Shown: piece after piece, positions 1 through 5,047 of the stretch
Layout of the letters: each line of letters opens with the position of its first letter
Numbering within the stretch: the first letter of the stretch is position 1
Source of the DNA: Gammaproteobacteria bacterium
GTDB lineage: Bacteria > Pseudomonadota > Gammaproteobacteria > UBA4575
NCBI GenBank assembly: GCA_028281205.1
Contig: JANQKJ010000318.1
Span: 1-8,216 of the forward strand
Direction: 5' to 3'
DNA: 8,216 bases
Notes under the pieces: model-generated
Told to the model about the DNA's origin: nothing
Seen by the model: the letters and a program-made list of their open reading frames with translations, nothing else
Databases searched by the model: none
Program-made: the position numbers and the translations under genes

Positions 1-19
1 GATTGAGGACAATATCCAT
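1..19 (-). CDS. 5' end of a gene running off the left edge
   Basis: An ATG at 17-19 (minus strand) is preceded at six bases by AGGAG, a strong Shine-Dalgarno, and opens a frame of six visible codons (M-D-I-V-L-N). The product cannot be identified from six residues. No attC core lies between this start and the gene upstream at 76-321, unlike most other gene junctions here, so this may not be a simple cassette gene. A mobile-element gene is possible but unproven. The Shine-Dalgarno is fully paired in the hairpin at 23-47. Confidence 0.35.
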
Positions 20-22
20 TTT

Positions 23-47
23 CGGCTCCTGTTTGGGTGAAGAGCCG
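23..47 (-). promoter_or_regulatory. Hairpin sequestering the ribosome binding site of the left-edge gene
   Basis: On the minus strand CGGCTCTT pairs with AGGAGCCG (eight pairs, one G-U) around a nine-base loop. The 3' arm contains the whole AGGAG Shine-Dalgarno of the gene starting at 19. Transcripts reading in from upstream would fold this arm and hide the ribosome binding site. Such a structure is known at the 5' ends of some transposase genes, where it silences read-through expression. That parallel is inference. Confidence 0.45.
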
Positions 48-75
48 GTATTACATCAGGTTGAAATTTGGAATG

Positions 76-321
76 TCAGGGGGCCTGTCGTAAAGTTACA
101 GCTCTCCAGTCCATACCAGCTACAAGATTGTGGGTGCCATTTATCTCTATAAAATGAAAATACTTATTATCATTTGTAGAACATACTCGTTCGATATCTT
201 GAATTTCCTTTTCTTGCTTAAGTATCCCAAAGTGAAGACCAAAATTTAACATTGATACAAGTACAAATATCGTAATACAAATGGCTAGTGCTGTGATCAA
301 GCCCAAGATTGATTTTATCAT
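76..321 (-). CDS. Small membrane-anchored hypothetical protein
   Basis: This is an 81-residue frame starting at ATG 321. Residues about 5-24 form one hydrophobic segment, which is a signal anchor or uncleaved signal peptide. It is followed by a polar stretch with a KQEKEIQ run and a single Cys. I do not recognise the family. No Shine-Dalgarno precedes the ATG, and there is no clear attC between it and the pseudogene upstream, so the start is uncertain. The last residues (DWRAVTLRQAP) run into a GC-richer stretch unlike the AT-rich body, so the natural C-terminus may have been replaced by read-through into foreign DNA. Expression and integrity are doubtful. Confidence 0.45.
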   Translation of the reverse strand: MIKSILGLITALAICITIFVLVSMLNFGLHFGILKQEKEIQDIERVCSTNDNKYFHFIEINGTHNLVAGMDWRAVTLRQAP

Positions 322-346
322 TTAGAAGTTGGTTTATATTCTCGAC

Positions 347-643
347 TCAGAGCGATAACGCCTTTGCAAAAGACCAGATATTCGAACTATCTAACTGCAG
401 CGCTACATTTAGGAAATATAAAATACGCTTATTTGACATATCTATAGGATTTTCAGCACACTATAGAAGTCTACCGTCCTTATCAAAGCACTCTAAATTT
501 CTTGCAGGTCTTTGTAGAAATTCAGAATAGTCGTAGACAACAAAAACTAGTTCGCCATCGCTACGGGCGCCAAGGATGGAATGTTTAAGAGTAAACTCCA
601 TTCCATCAATTTTTAGAGTACTATTCTCAAACTCTATCGCCAT
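347..643 (-). pseudogene. Interrupted cassette gene of a small hypothetical family (two in-frame stops)
   Basis: The frame starts at ATG 643 (MAIEFENSTLK...) and reads 60 residues to TAG at 461-463. The sequence just before it, RNLECFDKDGRLL, is the kind of motif that continues with a Trp in small cytosolic proteins commonly found in bacterial genomes, so TAG probably replaced TGG. Beyond the TAG the same frame continues with a sensible sequence (CAENPIDMSNKRILYFLNV..., 37 residues) to a second stop, TGA at 347-349, after which VENINQLLND follows. Family membership is from memory, and function is unknown. The Shine-Dalgarno is weak (GAG nine bases upstream of ATG). An alternative is that the 60-residue product is real and the rest is coincidence. 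Confidence 0.5.
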
Positions 644-703
644 ACTTGACTCATAATACCAAGCACATTTTCAGATATAAGAAGATGCCTGTTTATCAAG
701 ATC

Positions 704-750
704 GCAACCTAATAATTGTCAATTTGTTCGACTTGTTATACAACACCTAA
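704..750 (-). repeat. Degenerate attC site between the DUF4442 gene and the pseudogene
   Basis: The minus strand carries TATAACAAGTCGAACAAATT directly after the stop codon at 751, almost identical to the arm of the attC at 4483-4592. The central part is short (AATTG-A-CAATT dyad) and the far end reads ATTAGGTTG instead of a clean GTTAGG core. It looks like an attC that has lost its middle or is strongly diverged. Confidence 0.5.
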
Positions 751-1203
751 CTATTTGGCACTAACATTTAACTGTATAACTGCTCTTTGAACAGGTTCAC
801 CATTTGTATCTTTTACCGTGACAGAAACTTCAATGTTATCTTGCCCAAAATCTAGATCGGTGCAATCACAAGTGGCTGTTACAGCCGTTTGAGCGAGCTT
901 CACATACTCAACATTCGCGCCAACAGGTATCCAACGCCTATTTTTTGGTATGGCAGTCTCGATACTTAAACCCATTGTAAGTTGACTTAGTGTAAACAAG
1001 GCATTACTGTCAATGGTACCAAGATGATTGTGAAGTGCCTTGCGCTTAGCTATATCAATTTGTGCATAGCCTTGTCTTAACTCTGATACCTTAGGCTTTA
1101 ATTGAGAGACATAAGGACTTTTTCTAGATAATGCAATATTGAAAATTGAAGTGCCAGCGGGAAACTTTGAGAGCCTTTTGTATAACTTTACGTAATTACT
1201 CAT
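751..1203 (-). CDS. DUF4442 hotdog-fold protein (thioesterase-like)
   Basis: The 150-residue product resembles the DUF4442 family, which adopts the hotdog fold of acyl-CoA thioesterases (PaaI/YiiD-like) and lies in the cytosol. The diagnostic stretch is HNHLGTIDSNALFTL at about 58-72, with the central helix and its conserved His-Asn/Gly turn. It is followed by IPKNRRWIPVGANVEYVK at 85-102, typical of the second half. Length is normal for the family. The frame is open 23 codons further upstream, but that part is attC and dyad DNA. ATG 1203 is chosen because AAGGAG lies five bases before it. Substrate is unknown. A second hotdog enzyme lies at 3512-3910 in its own cassette. A dyad (1221-1234) sits just upstream of the Shine-Dalgarno. 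The TAG stop touches the next attC. Confidence 0.85.
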   Translation of the reverse strand: MSNYVKLYKRLSKFPAGTSIFNIALSRKSPYVSQLKPKVSELRQGYAQIDIAKRKALHNHLGTIDSNALFTLSQLTMGLSIETAIPKNRRWIPVGANVEYVKLAQTAVTATCDCTDLDFGQDNIEVSVTVKDTNGEPVQRAVIQLNVSAK

Positions 1204-1220
1204 GCATGCTCCTTGTATAA

Positions 1221-1234
1221 CCATGCAAGCATGG
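1221..1234. promoter_or_regulatory. Dyad CCATGC-AA-GCATGG upstream of the DUF4442 gene
   Basis: This is a perfect 6+2+6 inverted repeat located between the presumed attC core (1246-1252) and the AAGGAG of the gene starting at 1203. It could be a small operator or a 5'-UTR structure. The two-base loop makes an RNA hairpin poor, so a protein-binding dyad is the likelier reading. Confidence 0.3.
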
Positions 1235-1245
1235 GGAAAATGATA

Positions 1246-1318
1246 CGCACTAACGAATGATCTTTCCCCCAAACTTAGATTATTATGAAACTATTCGCAC
1301 ACACTGGATTATATGCGC
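1246..1318 (-). repeat. Possible attC site upstream of the DUF4442 gene
   Basis: The minus-strand core CGTTAGTGCG ends the site on the DUF4442 side. The distal arm GCGCATATAATC can pair loosely with it, and the interior contains GAATAGTTTC facing GAAAGATCATTC. The pairing is imperfect, so this is called mainly from the core and from its position 43 bases before the start codon. Confidence 0.35.
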
Positions 1319-1392
1319 TAAATTCCGAGAATAACATGAGCTTAAGGAAAGCTCTAGTAACAAACTAATTTACGAATAGTCATTTTAACTGC

Positions 1393-1413
1393 ATATAACT
1401 TTAGTTATAGAAA
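1393..1413. repeat. Copy 1 of a 21-bp repeated block with a TATAACT-TT-AGTTATA dyad
   Basis: The block contains the inverted repeat TATAACTTTAGTTATA (1394-1409), flanked by A on the left and GAAA on the right. The identical 21 bases occur at 6533-6553. Both copies are in gene-less DNA. The AT-rich dyad with a two-base spacer suggests a binding site for a dimeric regulator or a small repeated element. The identity of any binding protein is unknown. Confidence 0.55.
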
Positions 1414-1483
1414 ATTGAGACTCGACACAAAAATCTAAATCTTTGTATCAAAATTTACTCCATATTGGACCGCAAAGCGTGTC

Positions 1484-1564
1484 GGCTAAGCTATATTCTT
1501 TGATCCTACCCCAAAGTTAAGAGACACCTGTTAGCGTGTCTTTGCCTGAGCTTCTTGTTATGCT
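1484..1564 (-). repeat. Degenerate attC-like region after the DUF1697 gene
   Basis: Directly after the stop at 1569 the minus strand reads GCATAACAAG, an attC outer arm. It is followed by a stem AGACAC/GTGTCT-type (1521-1542, loop CTGTTAGC). The opposite outer core is poor. The best candidate is CTTAGCC at 1484-1490. It is probably a decayed attC. Confidence 0.35.
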
Positions 1565-1568
1565 CTTT

Positions 1569-2111
1569 CTATATTTCATCAAATAACTGCAATAATTTAA
1601 AAACGGTATTGTGATTTCTGATAGTTACTTCTTGATAAACAGGTAACGAAGCTAATTTCATATATGATGTTTTAGTTAAACTCTTTTTTGATACAGACCA
1701 AAAAATTACATTCTTTCCAAGCGCTATGGTTTCAATCCCTGGCTTTTGTAAAGGTAGCTCTTTGGATATCTTTTTAGGAGTGTTATCGCCAAGCAAAAAT
1801 AGTGCATTATGCTTTTGCTGATCATTTTTACCCCAGCCCTTTGGTGCTGACTCCACGGCAGTTTTGTATTGATTGCTTGATAAAACTACTGCGCGCGCAT
1901 CATAAGAAAATCGCTTTGATAGTTTTTCTTCAATGCTCATTGCTAGTTTCTTTGAACTTTTTTCGACACTTTTAAAAAGGATGTTACCACTTTGAATATA
2001 TGTTCTAACACTTTCAAAACCTAAGTCTTCAAATAGCTGACGTAGCTCCTCCTTCGAGATAATATTCTTACCTCCTACATTGATACCGCGCAAAAGAGCT
2101 AAAAATTTCAA
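1569..2111 (-). CDS. DUF1697 family protein
   Basis: The 180-residue product matches the DUF1697 family along its length. The N-terminal signature LLRGINVGGKN is at 6-16, TYIQSGN at 37-43, and a C-terminal TIRNHNT-type motif precedes FKLLQLFDEI. The family consists of cytosolic proteins of about 175-180 residues with no established biochemical function, and it is often found as a mobile or cassette-borne gene. The start is TTG at 2109-2111, supported by an excellent AAAGGAGG seven bases upstream. No ATG fits better. A 10-bp palindrome TTTACGTAAA (2138-2147) lies between the attC core and the Shine-Dalgarno. No signal peptide or membrane segment is present. Confidence 0.87.
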   Translation of the reverse strand: MKFLALLRGINVGGKNIISKEELRQLFEDLGFESVRTYIQSGNILFKSVEKSSKKLAMSIEEKLSKRFSYDARAVVLSSNQYKTAVESAPKGWGKNDQQKHNALFLLGDNTPKKISKELPLQKPGIETIALGKNVIFWSVSKKSLTKTSYMKLASLPVYQEVTIRNHNTVFKLLQLFDEI

Positions 2112-2148
2112 GCTAAAACCTCCTTTAAAGCATACGTTTTACGTAAAC

Positions 2149-2210
2149 GGCCTAACGGTAGCGAGGCCCTGACCCACGTTTTTTGTGGGCGTTTTTGACG
2201 CACTTGCTAT
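2149..2210 (-). repeat. attC site between the unknown helical gene and the DUF1697 gene
   Basis: The minus-strand core is CCGTTAGGCC on the DUF1697 side. The arm ATAGCAAG at the other end overlaps the stop codon of the gene at 2207 and pairs with CTCGCTAC next to the core. The centre folds through GCCCAC/GTGGGT. The length of about 60 bp is that of short integron attC sites. Read on the plus strand, CCCAC-loop-GTGGG followed by CGTTTTT also resembles a terminator, but no plus-strand gene ends here. Confidence 0.6.
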
Positions 2211-2734
2211 GTTTCAAGACTCACATGCCGTACAATATATTGCAACATTAACTTTGCTCTACTTCTTTGCCCCGGCTCGCCTAGTCTCCTAATTGAAAAT
2301 AGTTCACTCACCAGATGTTCTGTAGCAAATACTATTGCTAATCTACAATACCGTTTATATTCTCGAGTTCCTCTACTCATAACAGCATCAACTAAGATTC
2401 TCAGAACTCTTTTTCTTTGCATGTCATCTAAGTCCACTCGCTTTAGCCTGTGAATAAAGTCCTCTTTTATGTAGCCAGACCTAAAAAACCATGGATCTAG
2501 TTCCAAAAAGGTGATAGCAAACTCAACATGGCTTGGACTACCTTCAGCTAACCTAGCTAGTGCATCGCGTTCAAAATATTCATCGATTGAGCTTCGATAG
2601 CAATGGAATTTTTCACATACCTTCTGCCACTCGAGATAAGCCAAACCATCAGTATCTCTGTGTGCATATGTAGAGCGAACCTTCTCATATAATTCTCGAA
2701 TTTTATTTGCTTCTCTATTGATTCGATCTTTCAA
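2207..2734 (-). CDS. Hypothetical helical protein
   Basis: This is a 175-residue product I do not recognise. It is rich in Arg, Lys and Glu, with no signal peptide or membrane segment, and it appears almost wholly alpha-helical. It has an N-terminal charged helix (residues 1-20), WQKVCEKFHCYRSSIDEYF at about 36-54, and a long C-terminal basic region ending in LMLQYIVRHVSLET. It is probably cytosolic. The start is TTG at 2732-2734, with only a weak GGG/AGG upstream. There is no in-frame ATG until residue 104, so TTG is the best choice but is not secure. It occupies its own cassette, with attC cores at 2753-2759 upstream and 2149-2157 downstream. Confidence 0.7.
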   Translation of the reverse strand: MKDRINREANKIRELYEKVRSTYAHRDTDGLAYLEWQKVCEKFHCYRSSIDEYFERDALARLAEGSPSHVEFAITFLELDPWFFRSGYIKEDFIHRLKRVDLDDMQRKRVLRILVDAVMSRGTREYKRYCRLAIVFATEHLVSELFSIRRLGEPGQRSRAKLMLQYIVRHVSLET

Positions 2735-2752
2735 CAGCTACCCAACCTTTGA

Positions 2753-2822
2753 TACTAACGCCAATATTAGCGGAAAACATGGAGCGACAGCGCAACAGTT
2801 TTCTACTGGATACGTTTATTAC
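2753..2822 (-). repeat. attC site upstream of the unknown helical gene
   Basis: The minus-strand core is GGCGTTAGTA and the opposite outer arm is TAATAAACG. Inner arms GAAAACTG and CATGTTTTC pair with one unpaired base, the extrahelical-base pattern expected of folded attC. The central CGCTGTCGCTCCATG is shared with the attC at 4930-5004 (CGCTGTCGCTTTATG), which supports common descent. Confidence 0.6.
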
Positions 2823-2892
2823 ACTCTTTGTGACTTTCGTACTGCTACTAATATATTTAATTTATTATTCCTCTATATCTGGTAAACAATAA
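2779..2892 (+). CDS. Possible 37-residue single-pass membrane peptide
   Basis: ATG 2779 opens a 37-residue frame ending at TAA 2890. A charged head (MERQRNSF) is followed by a 20-residue hydrophobic segment (about residues 11-31, rich in Leu, Ile, Val, Phe and Tyr) and a short polar tail SSISGKQ. The shape is that of a small membrane protein or a type I toxin-like peptide. It runs against the other genes. Its first 14 codons lie inside the attC, and only a weak GGA four bases upstream serves as Shine-Dalgarno. It is the only plausible gene in the short cassette between 2759 and 2963. No antitoxin RNA or gene is seen. AT-rich DNA can give such frames by chance. Confidence 0.3.
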   Translation: MERQRNSFLLDTFITLFVTFVLLLIYLIYYSSISGKQ

Positions 2893-2962
2893 ATTGGTTC
2901 GGGAAGAGAGCCATTGCGTAGAAAATATTAGGCAATTCTAATAGATTCATGTAATTTCGATT

Positions 2963-2985
2963 GGCTAACGCCACATAGCCCGGCA
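2963..2985 (-). repeat. attC remnant after the small Cys-containing protein gene
   Basis: The minus strand reads GTGGCGTTAGCC, a good attC core preceded by GTGCCGGGCTAT, immediately after the stop at 2990. No convincing outer arm is found on the other side, within the gene's 3' end. It is either a truncated site or an unusual one sharing sequence with the coding region. Confidence 0.4.
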
Positions 2986-2989
2986 CCCT

Positions 2990-3421
2990 TCACGATTCGC
3001 CAAATCTCACTTTAAAATCCGACACTCTATTTAGAAAAGACCGAAGCTTAGATATCCTTATTTCATATGGTATACCGTGAGCGCTATAGTGAACACTAAT
3101 GGTTGCAGGCCCCGTTCCAAGAAGAGGACAATAGAAAGGTGCCGCCTCAATTGTTGCAATTAGTACATTACCTCCATAGCATGAAATACCTGCATCCTTT
3201 CCAAAATATTCTCTACACTCACTCGCGCCAACTTCTTCTGGTAAAGCTTTTTCCCGCAAGAATAGTCGTTTCAGAAACTCAACCTCACCGAAACCTTCTA
3301 GTTCATTAACAATACTTTCAGATCGCTGCTCTAACCAATCGTCACATGACTGTGAAAGTGGCTTTGCTAATATCACCAAGATGGCCAAGTTTATAAAAAT
3401 GAATATAACTATTTTTTTCAT
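2990..3421 (-). CDS. Small secreted or membrane-anchored hypothetical protein
   Basis: This is a 143-residue product starting MKKIVIFIFINLAILVILA, a basic n-region followed by a strong hydrophobic core (4-19), so it is exported or anchored in the inner membrane. The mature part has four Cys (C26 and one each in ASEC, GISC and FYC), which suits disulfides in the periplasm. It ends in a basic C-terminal stretch. I do not recognise the family. The frame extends eight codons upstream to a GTG, but there is no Shine-Dalgarno there. ATG 3421 gives a clean signal sequence and has GGGAA close upstream, though the spacing is short. The gene sits between attC-like sites. Confidence 0.65.
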   Translation of the reverse strand: MKKIVIFIFINLAILVILAKPLSQSCDDWLEQRSESIVNELEGFGEVEFLKRLFLREKALPEEVGASECREYFGKDAGISCYGGNVLIATIEAAPFYCPLLGTGPATISVHYSAHGIPYEIRISKLRSFLNRVSDFKVRFGES

Positions 3422-3468
3422 AGCTTCCCATAATACCTGAAACACAGGCCACGTTGTAGCGACGCCAT

Positions 3469-3514
3469 GCTTTTAACGGCCCAGCCCAAAGAGCGATTGC
3501 GCCTGCAACTGCTA
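3469..3514 (-). repeat. Possible attC site after the FlK-like gene
   Basis: The minus strand has CCGTTAAAAGC, which matches the GTT-purine core pattern. The opposite arm ATAGCAGTTGC overlaps the stop codon of the FlK-like gene, as at 2149-2210. Internal pairing is weak. A second candidate end lies further on (AACGTGGCC near 3445-3455), so the true boundary is unclear. Confidence 0.3.
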
Positions 3515-3910
3515 TGTCTTTACTCTATTTAGCGCACCTTGTACTAACCGCTCAGTTTTTACAATAGCTCTTGTATGCGTTCCGCTACCAACCTTACCAC
3601 CGTTATCATGCAGCTCTACTTCAAACTTATAGAGTTTTCGGTCCATCCCCTTATATATGGCAATAGCTTTTACCTCTTCATTGTTTGGCGTAGCTGCGAG
3701 ATGGTTTACAGTTACATTGACACCAACTGATAGTTCACCCTCATCTAGCAAGGGTCTCATCAAACGTGCAGCTGCCAACTCCATAAGTGCGACCATTCTT
3801 GAAGTTGCAAATACCTCTGGAAAATCATCCTGCTCATCAATAGATAATTCTTTGGCCAAGTCTTTAGATTGCACTACATATACTAACTCTTCTCTACTAT
3901 CTAGTTCCAA
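3512..3910 (-). CDS. FlK-like hotdog acyl-CoA thioesterase
   Basis: The 132-residue product belongs to the thioesterase family typified by FlK, the fluoroacetyl-CoA thioesterase of Streptomyces cattleya. The hallmark is VFATSRMVALMELAAARLM followed by SVGVNVTVNHLAATP. The residues known to be catalytic in FlK (Thr42, Glu50, Gly69, His76, Arg120) align at identical spacing with T36, E44, G63, H70 and R114, so an active cytosolic hotdog enzyme that hydrolyses a short acyl-CoA is expected. Most relatives are not proven to act on fluoroacetyl-CoA, so the substrate is open. The start is TTG at 3908-3910, with GGAG six bases upstream. An attC-like site lies on each side. A second hotdog protein is encoded at 751-1203. 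Confidence 0.9.
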   Translation of the reverse strand: MELDSREELVYVVQSKDLAKELSIDEQDDFPEVFATSRMVALMELAAARLMRPLLDEGELSVGVNVTVNHLAATPNNEEVKAIAIYKGMDRKLYKFEVELHDNGGKVGSGTHTRAIVKTERLVQGALNRVKT

Positions 3911-3938
3911 TTTTTACTCCATAGTTCTTTGGTTGAAA

Positions 3939-3979
3939 CATAACACCGCTTTCAACTGTTTATCGGTTTCAATGTCATG
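3939..3979 (-). repeat. Short attC-like site upstream of the FlK-like gene
   Basis: The minus strand has CGGTGTTATG as core (3939-3948), facing CATGACA...ACCG on the other side and separated by ATAAACAGTTGAAAG. The arms pair with an internal bulge. It directly abuts the stop codon of the gene at 3980 and ends 29 bases before the TTG start. It is very short for an attC. Confidence 0.4.
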
Positions 3980-4468
3980 CTAGCCTATAATCAAACATAG
4001 CACGCTGGTTTTTGAATTAAATATTCTTTCAATATACTCTCTAATAGCTTTAAAATGTGGACTACCGTCCATCAATTTTTGTTCGAGAACATCACTCTCT
4101 TCGATGTAACCATCCCCGGCAATATAGAACTGCCATCCAAGCTTTTCTCCACTAATTGCATCTATTTTATTTCCAAAGCCCGCATCCATATAGATGTCTA
4201 ACATAGAACTGTGCCCTAATGTTTGAGCAGTAACTTTTGCACACTCCTGTATCTCATAGGCCAAATCCGTGGTGAGGTTTTTCCACATGTCCTTATTCCC
4301 ATAGCCCTTGTTATGCTGAATTACAAGAGATACGTCATCAATTTCGTATTCAGCGAGAAATGGCTTAACGTCATGAGGAGACGTTATTTCCAGTTCCTCT
4401 TCAAATGCATTTTCATTAACGTCGTCTTGATCATCAATTCTAATTGCTACGCTACATATATATCCCAT
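3980..4468 (-). CDS. Hypothetical acidic cytosolic protein
   Basis: This is a 162-residue product with no recognised family, signal peptide or membrane segment. It is acidic in its first third (IDDQDDVNENAFEEELE), then appears mixed alpha/beta, with a KGYGNKDMWKNL segment near 55-66 and GEKLGWQFYIAGDGYIEESDV in the second half. It ends in a hydrophobic VLCLIIG tail. The frame is open 25 codons further upstream, but that extension is translated attC DNA. ATG 4468 is chosen because AGAGGA precedes it by six bases. The attC core GTTAGCC ends only 15 bases before the start. The stop overlaps the next attC-like site. It has the typical size and architecture of a single-gene cassette. Confidence 0.75.
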   Translation of the reverse strand: MGYICSVAIRIDDQDDVNENAFEEELEITSPHDVKPFLAEYEIDDVSLVIQHNKGYGNKDMWKNLTTDLAYEIQECAKVTAQTLGHSSMLDIYMDAGFGNKIDAISGEKLGWQFYIAGDGYIEESDVLEQKLMDGSPHFKAIREYIERIFNSKTSVLCLIIG

Positions 4469-4482
4469 TTTAAATCCTCTCA

Positions 4483-4592
4483 GGCTAACACCATGCCAAG
4501 TAACAGCCAAAACGCAGTGTAGACTGTCTATTGGGGCGTCCATTGGAGAGCACGTTTTTACGCCCGCAACGAATTTGAGCGACTTGTTATAC
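4483..4592 (-). repeat. attC site between the membrane protein gene and the acidic protein gene
   Basis: This is the clearest long attC here. The minus strand starts at the upstream gene's stop codon with GTATAACAAGTCGCTCAAATT, an arm pattern familiar from marine gammaproteobacterial integrons. It has an internal stem GGGCGT/ACGCCC and ends in GGTGTTAGCC just before the Shine-Dalgarno of the next gene. About 110 bp is in the range of superintegron repeats. Confidence 0.72.
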
Positions 4593-4910
4593 TTTTGAAC
4601 CCTTATAATTATTTTTAAAGCCCTTTACCACCAGATAGAGTAATGGACCTATTGATGCAAAAACTGCCGTTACCAAAACATACGGTATTATCACCACAAA
4701 TCTTCCACCTGAAGCCTTGTTGTCATAGTACATCCATATACAAGCCAGACCACAGAAAATATAAAGGTCTATAACGACTTGGGCCGTATCTACGCTACTC
4801 ATCAGCCTAACGCCAAAATCTAGCAGGGACTCTTGAGAAACAAGCATCGCATATAGCGTATAGCCAGAGAAAAGAACCAACACTGATAACGGTAGAATGA
4901 CCTTTTTCAC
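4587..4910 (-). CDS. Three-helix membrane protein, DUF2834-like
   Basis: The 107-residue product has hydrophobic segments at about 4-24, 43-62 and 72-95, and a basic C-terminal tail (KGFKNNYKGSKV), which suggests an inner-membrane protein. The arrangement, with VVIDLYIFCGLACIWMYYD in helix 2 and a last helix ending PLLYLVVKGF, resembles the DUF2834 family of unknown function. I hold this assignment loosely. The frame is open 12 codons upstream to an ATG within attC DNA. The GTG at 4908-4910 is preferred because AGAGGAG lies five bases before it and the ATG has none. The stop codon lies within the arm of the next attC. Confidence 0.72.
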   Translation of the reverse strand: MKKVILPLSVLVLFSGYTLYAMLVSQESLLDFGVRLMSSVDTAQVVIDLYIFCGLACIWMYYDNKASGGRFVVIIPYVLVTAVFASIGPLLYLVVKGFKNNYKGSKV

Positions 4911-4929
4911 ATAATCTCCTCTAATGGGA

Positions 4930-5004
4930 AATAACGCCGCATTCAATGGCAGCCATAAAGCGACAGCGGAAATAATCGTTTCTCTTGATGTATTTTTTAT
5001 AATT
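4930..5004 (-). repeat. attC site between the beta-helix protein gene and the membrane protein gene
   Basis: The minus-strand core is GCGGCGTTATTTC, with the Shine-Dalgarno of the next gene eight bases further on. The interior has TCAAGAG, as in Vibrio-type repeats, and CGCTGTCGCTTTATGG, shared with the attC at 2753-2822. The distal arm TTATAAAAAATAC is AT-rich and poorly conserved. Confidence 0.55.
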
Positions 5005-5047
5005 TAACTCTATATATTGAGATTAAGTACACCCCAAAACGATTAAA

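Larger units (their letters stand above)
1319..1568. other. Stretch without a recognisable gene
   Basis: No frame of useful length exists on either strand. It holds a perfect hairpin at 1338-1354 (GAGCTT-AAGGA-AAGCTC), the 21-bp repeated block at 1393-1413, and a minus-strand 16-codon frame from TTG 1451 to TAA 1401. That frame is led by TATGGAGTAAA, the same leader as the FlK-like gene (TTG 3910), so it may be the remnant of a deleted cassette gene. A degenerate attC-like region follows at 1484-1564. Confidence 0.5.

Noticed and set aside
309..530. 73-codon plus-strand frame
   Set aside because: It overlaps the pseudogene antisense, has no ribosome binding site, and has a composition of reverse-strand coding shadow.
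1338..1354. GAGCTT-AAGGA-AAGCTC hairpin as a terminator
   Set aside because: There is no T-run on either side and no gene ends nearby. It is noted only as a structure within the gene-less stretch.
2171..2200. Plus-strand terminator (CCCAC-loop-GTGGG then CGTTTTT)
   Set aside because: No plus-strand gene ends here, and the same bases form the centre of the attC at 2149-2210, which explains the symmetry.
2873..2950. 25-residue minus-strand frame (MNLLELPNIFYAMALF...) in the short cassette
   Set aside because: It has no Shine-Dalgarno and no distinctive sequence, and it is too short to separate from chance. The plus-strand frame there is somewhat better.
3657..3983. 108-codon plus-strand frame over the FlK-like gene
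   Set aside because: It is antisense to a gene with a complete catalytic signature. The Ser-rich, unstructured translation is a shadow.
4223..4522. 99-codon plus-strand frame with hydrophobic stretches
   Set aside because: It is antisense to the acidic protein gene and runs into the attC. There is no ribosome binding site.
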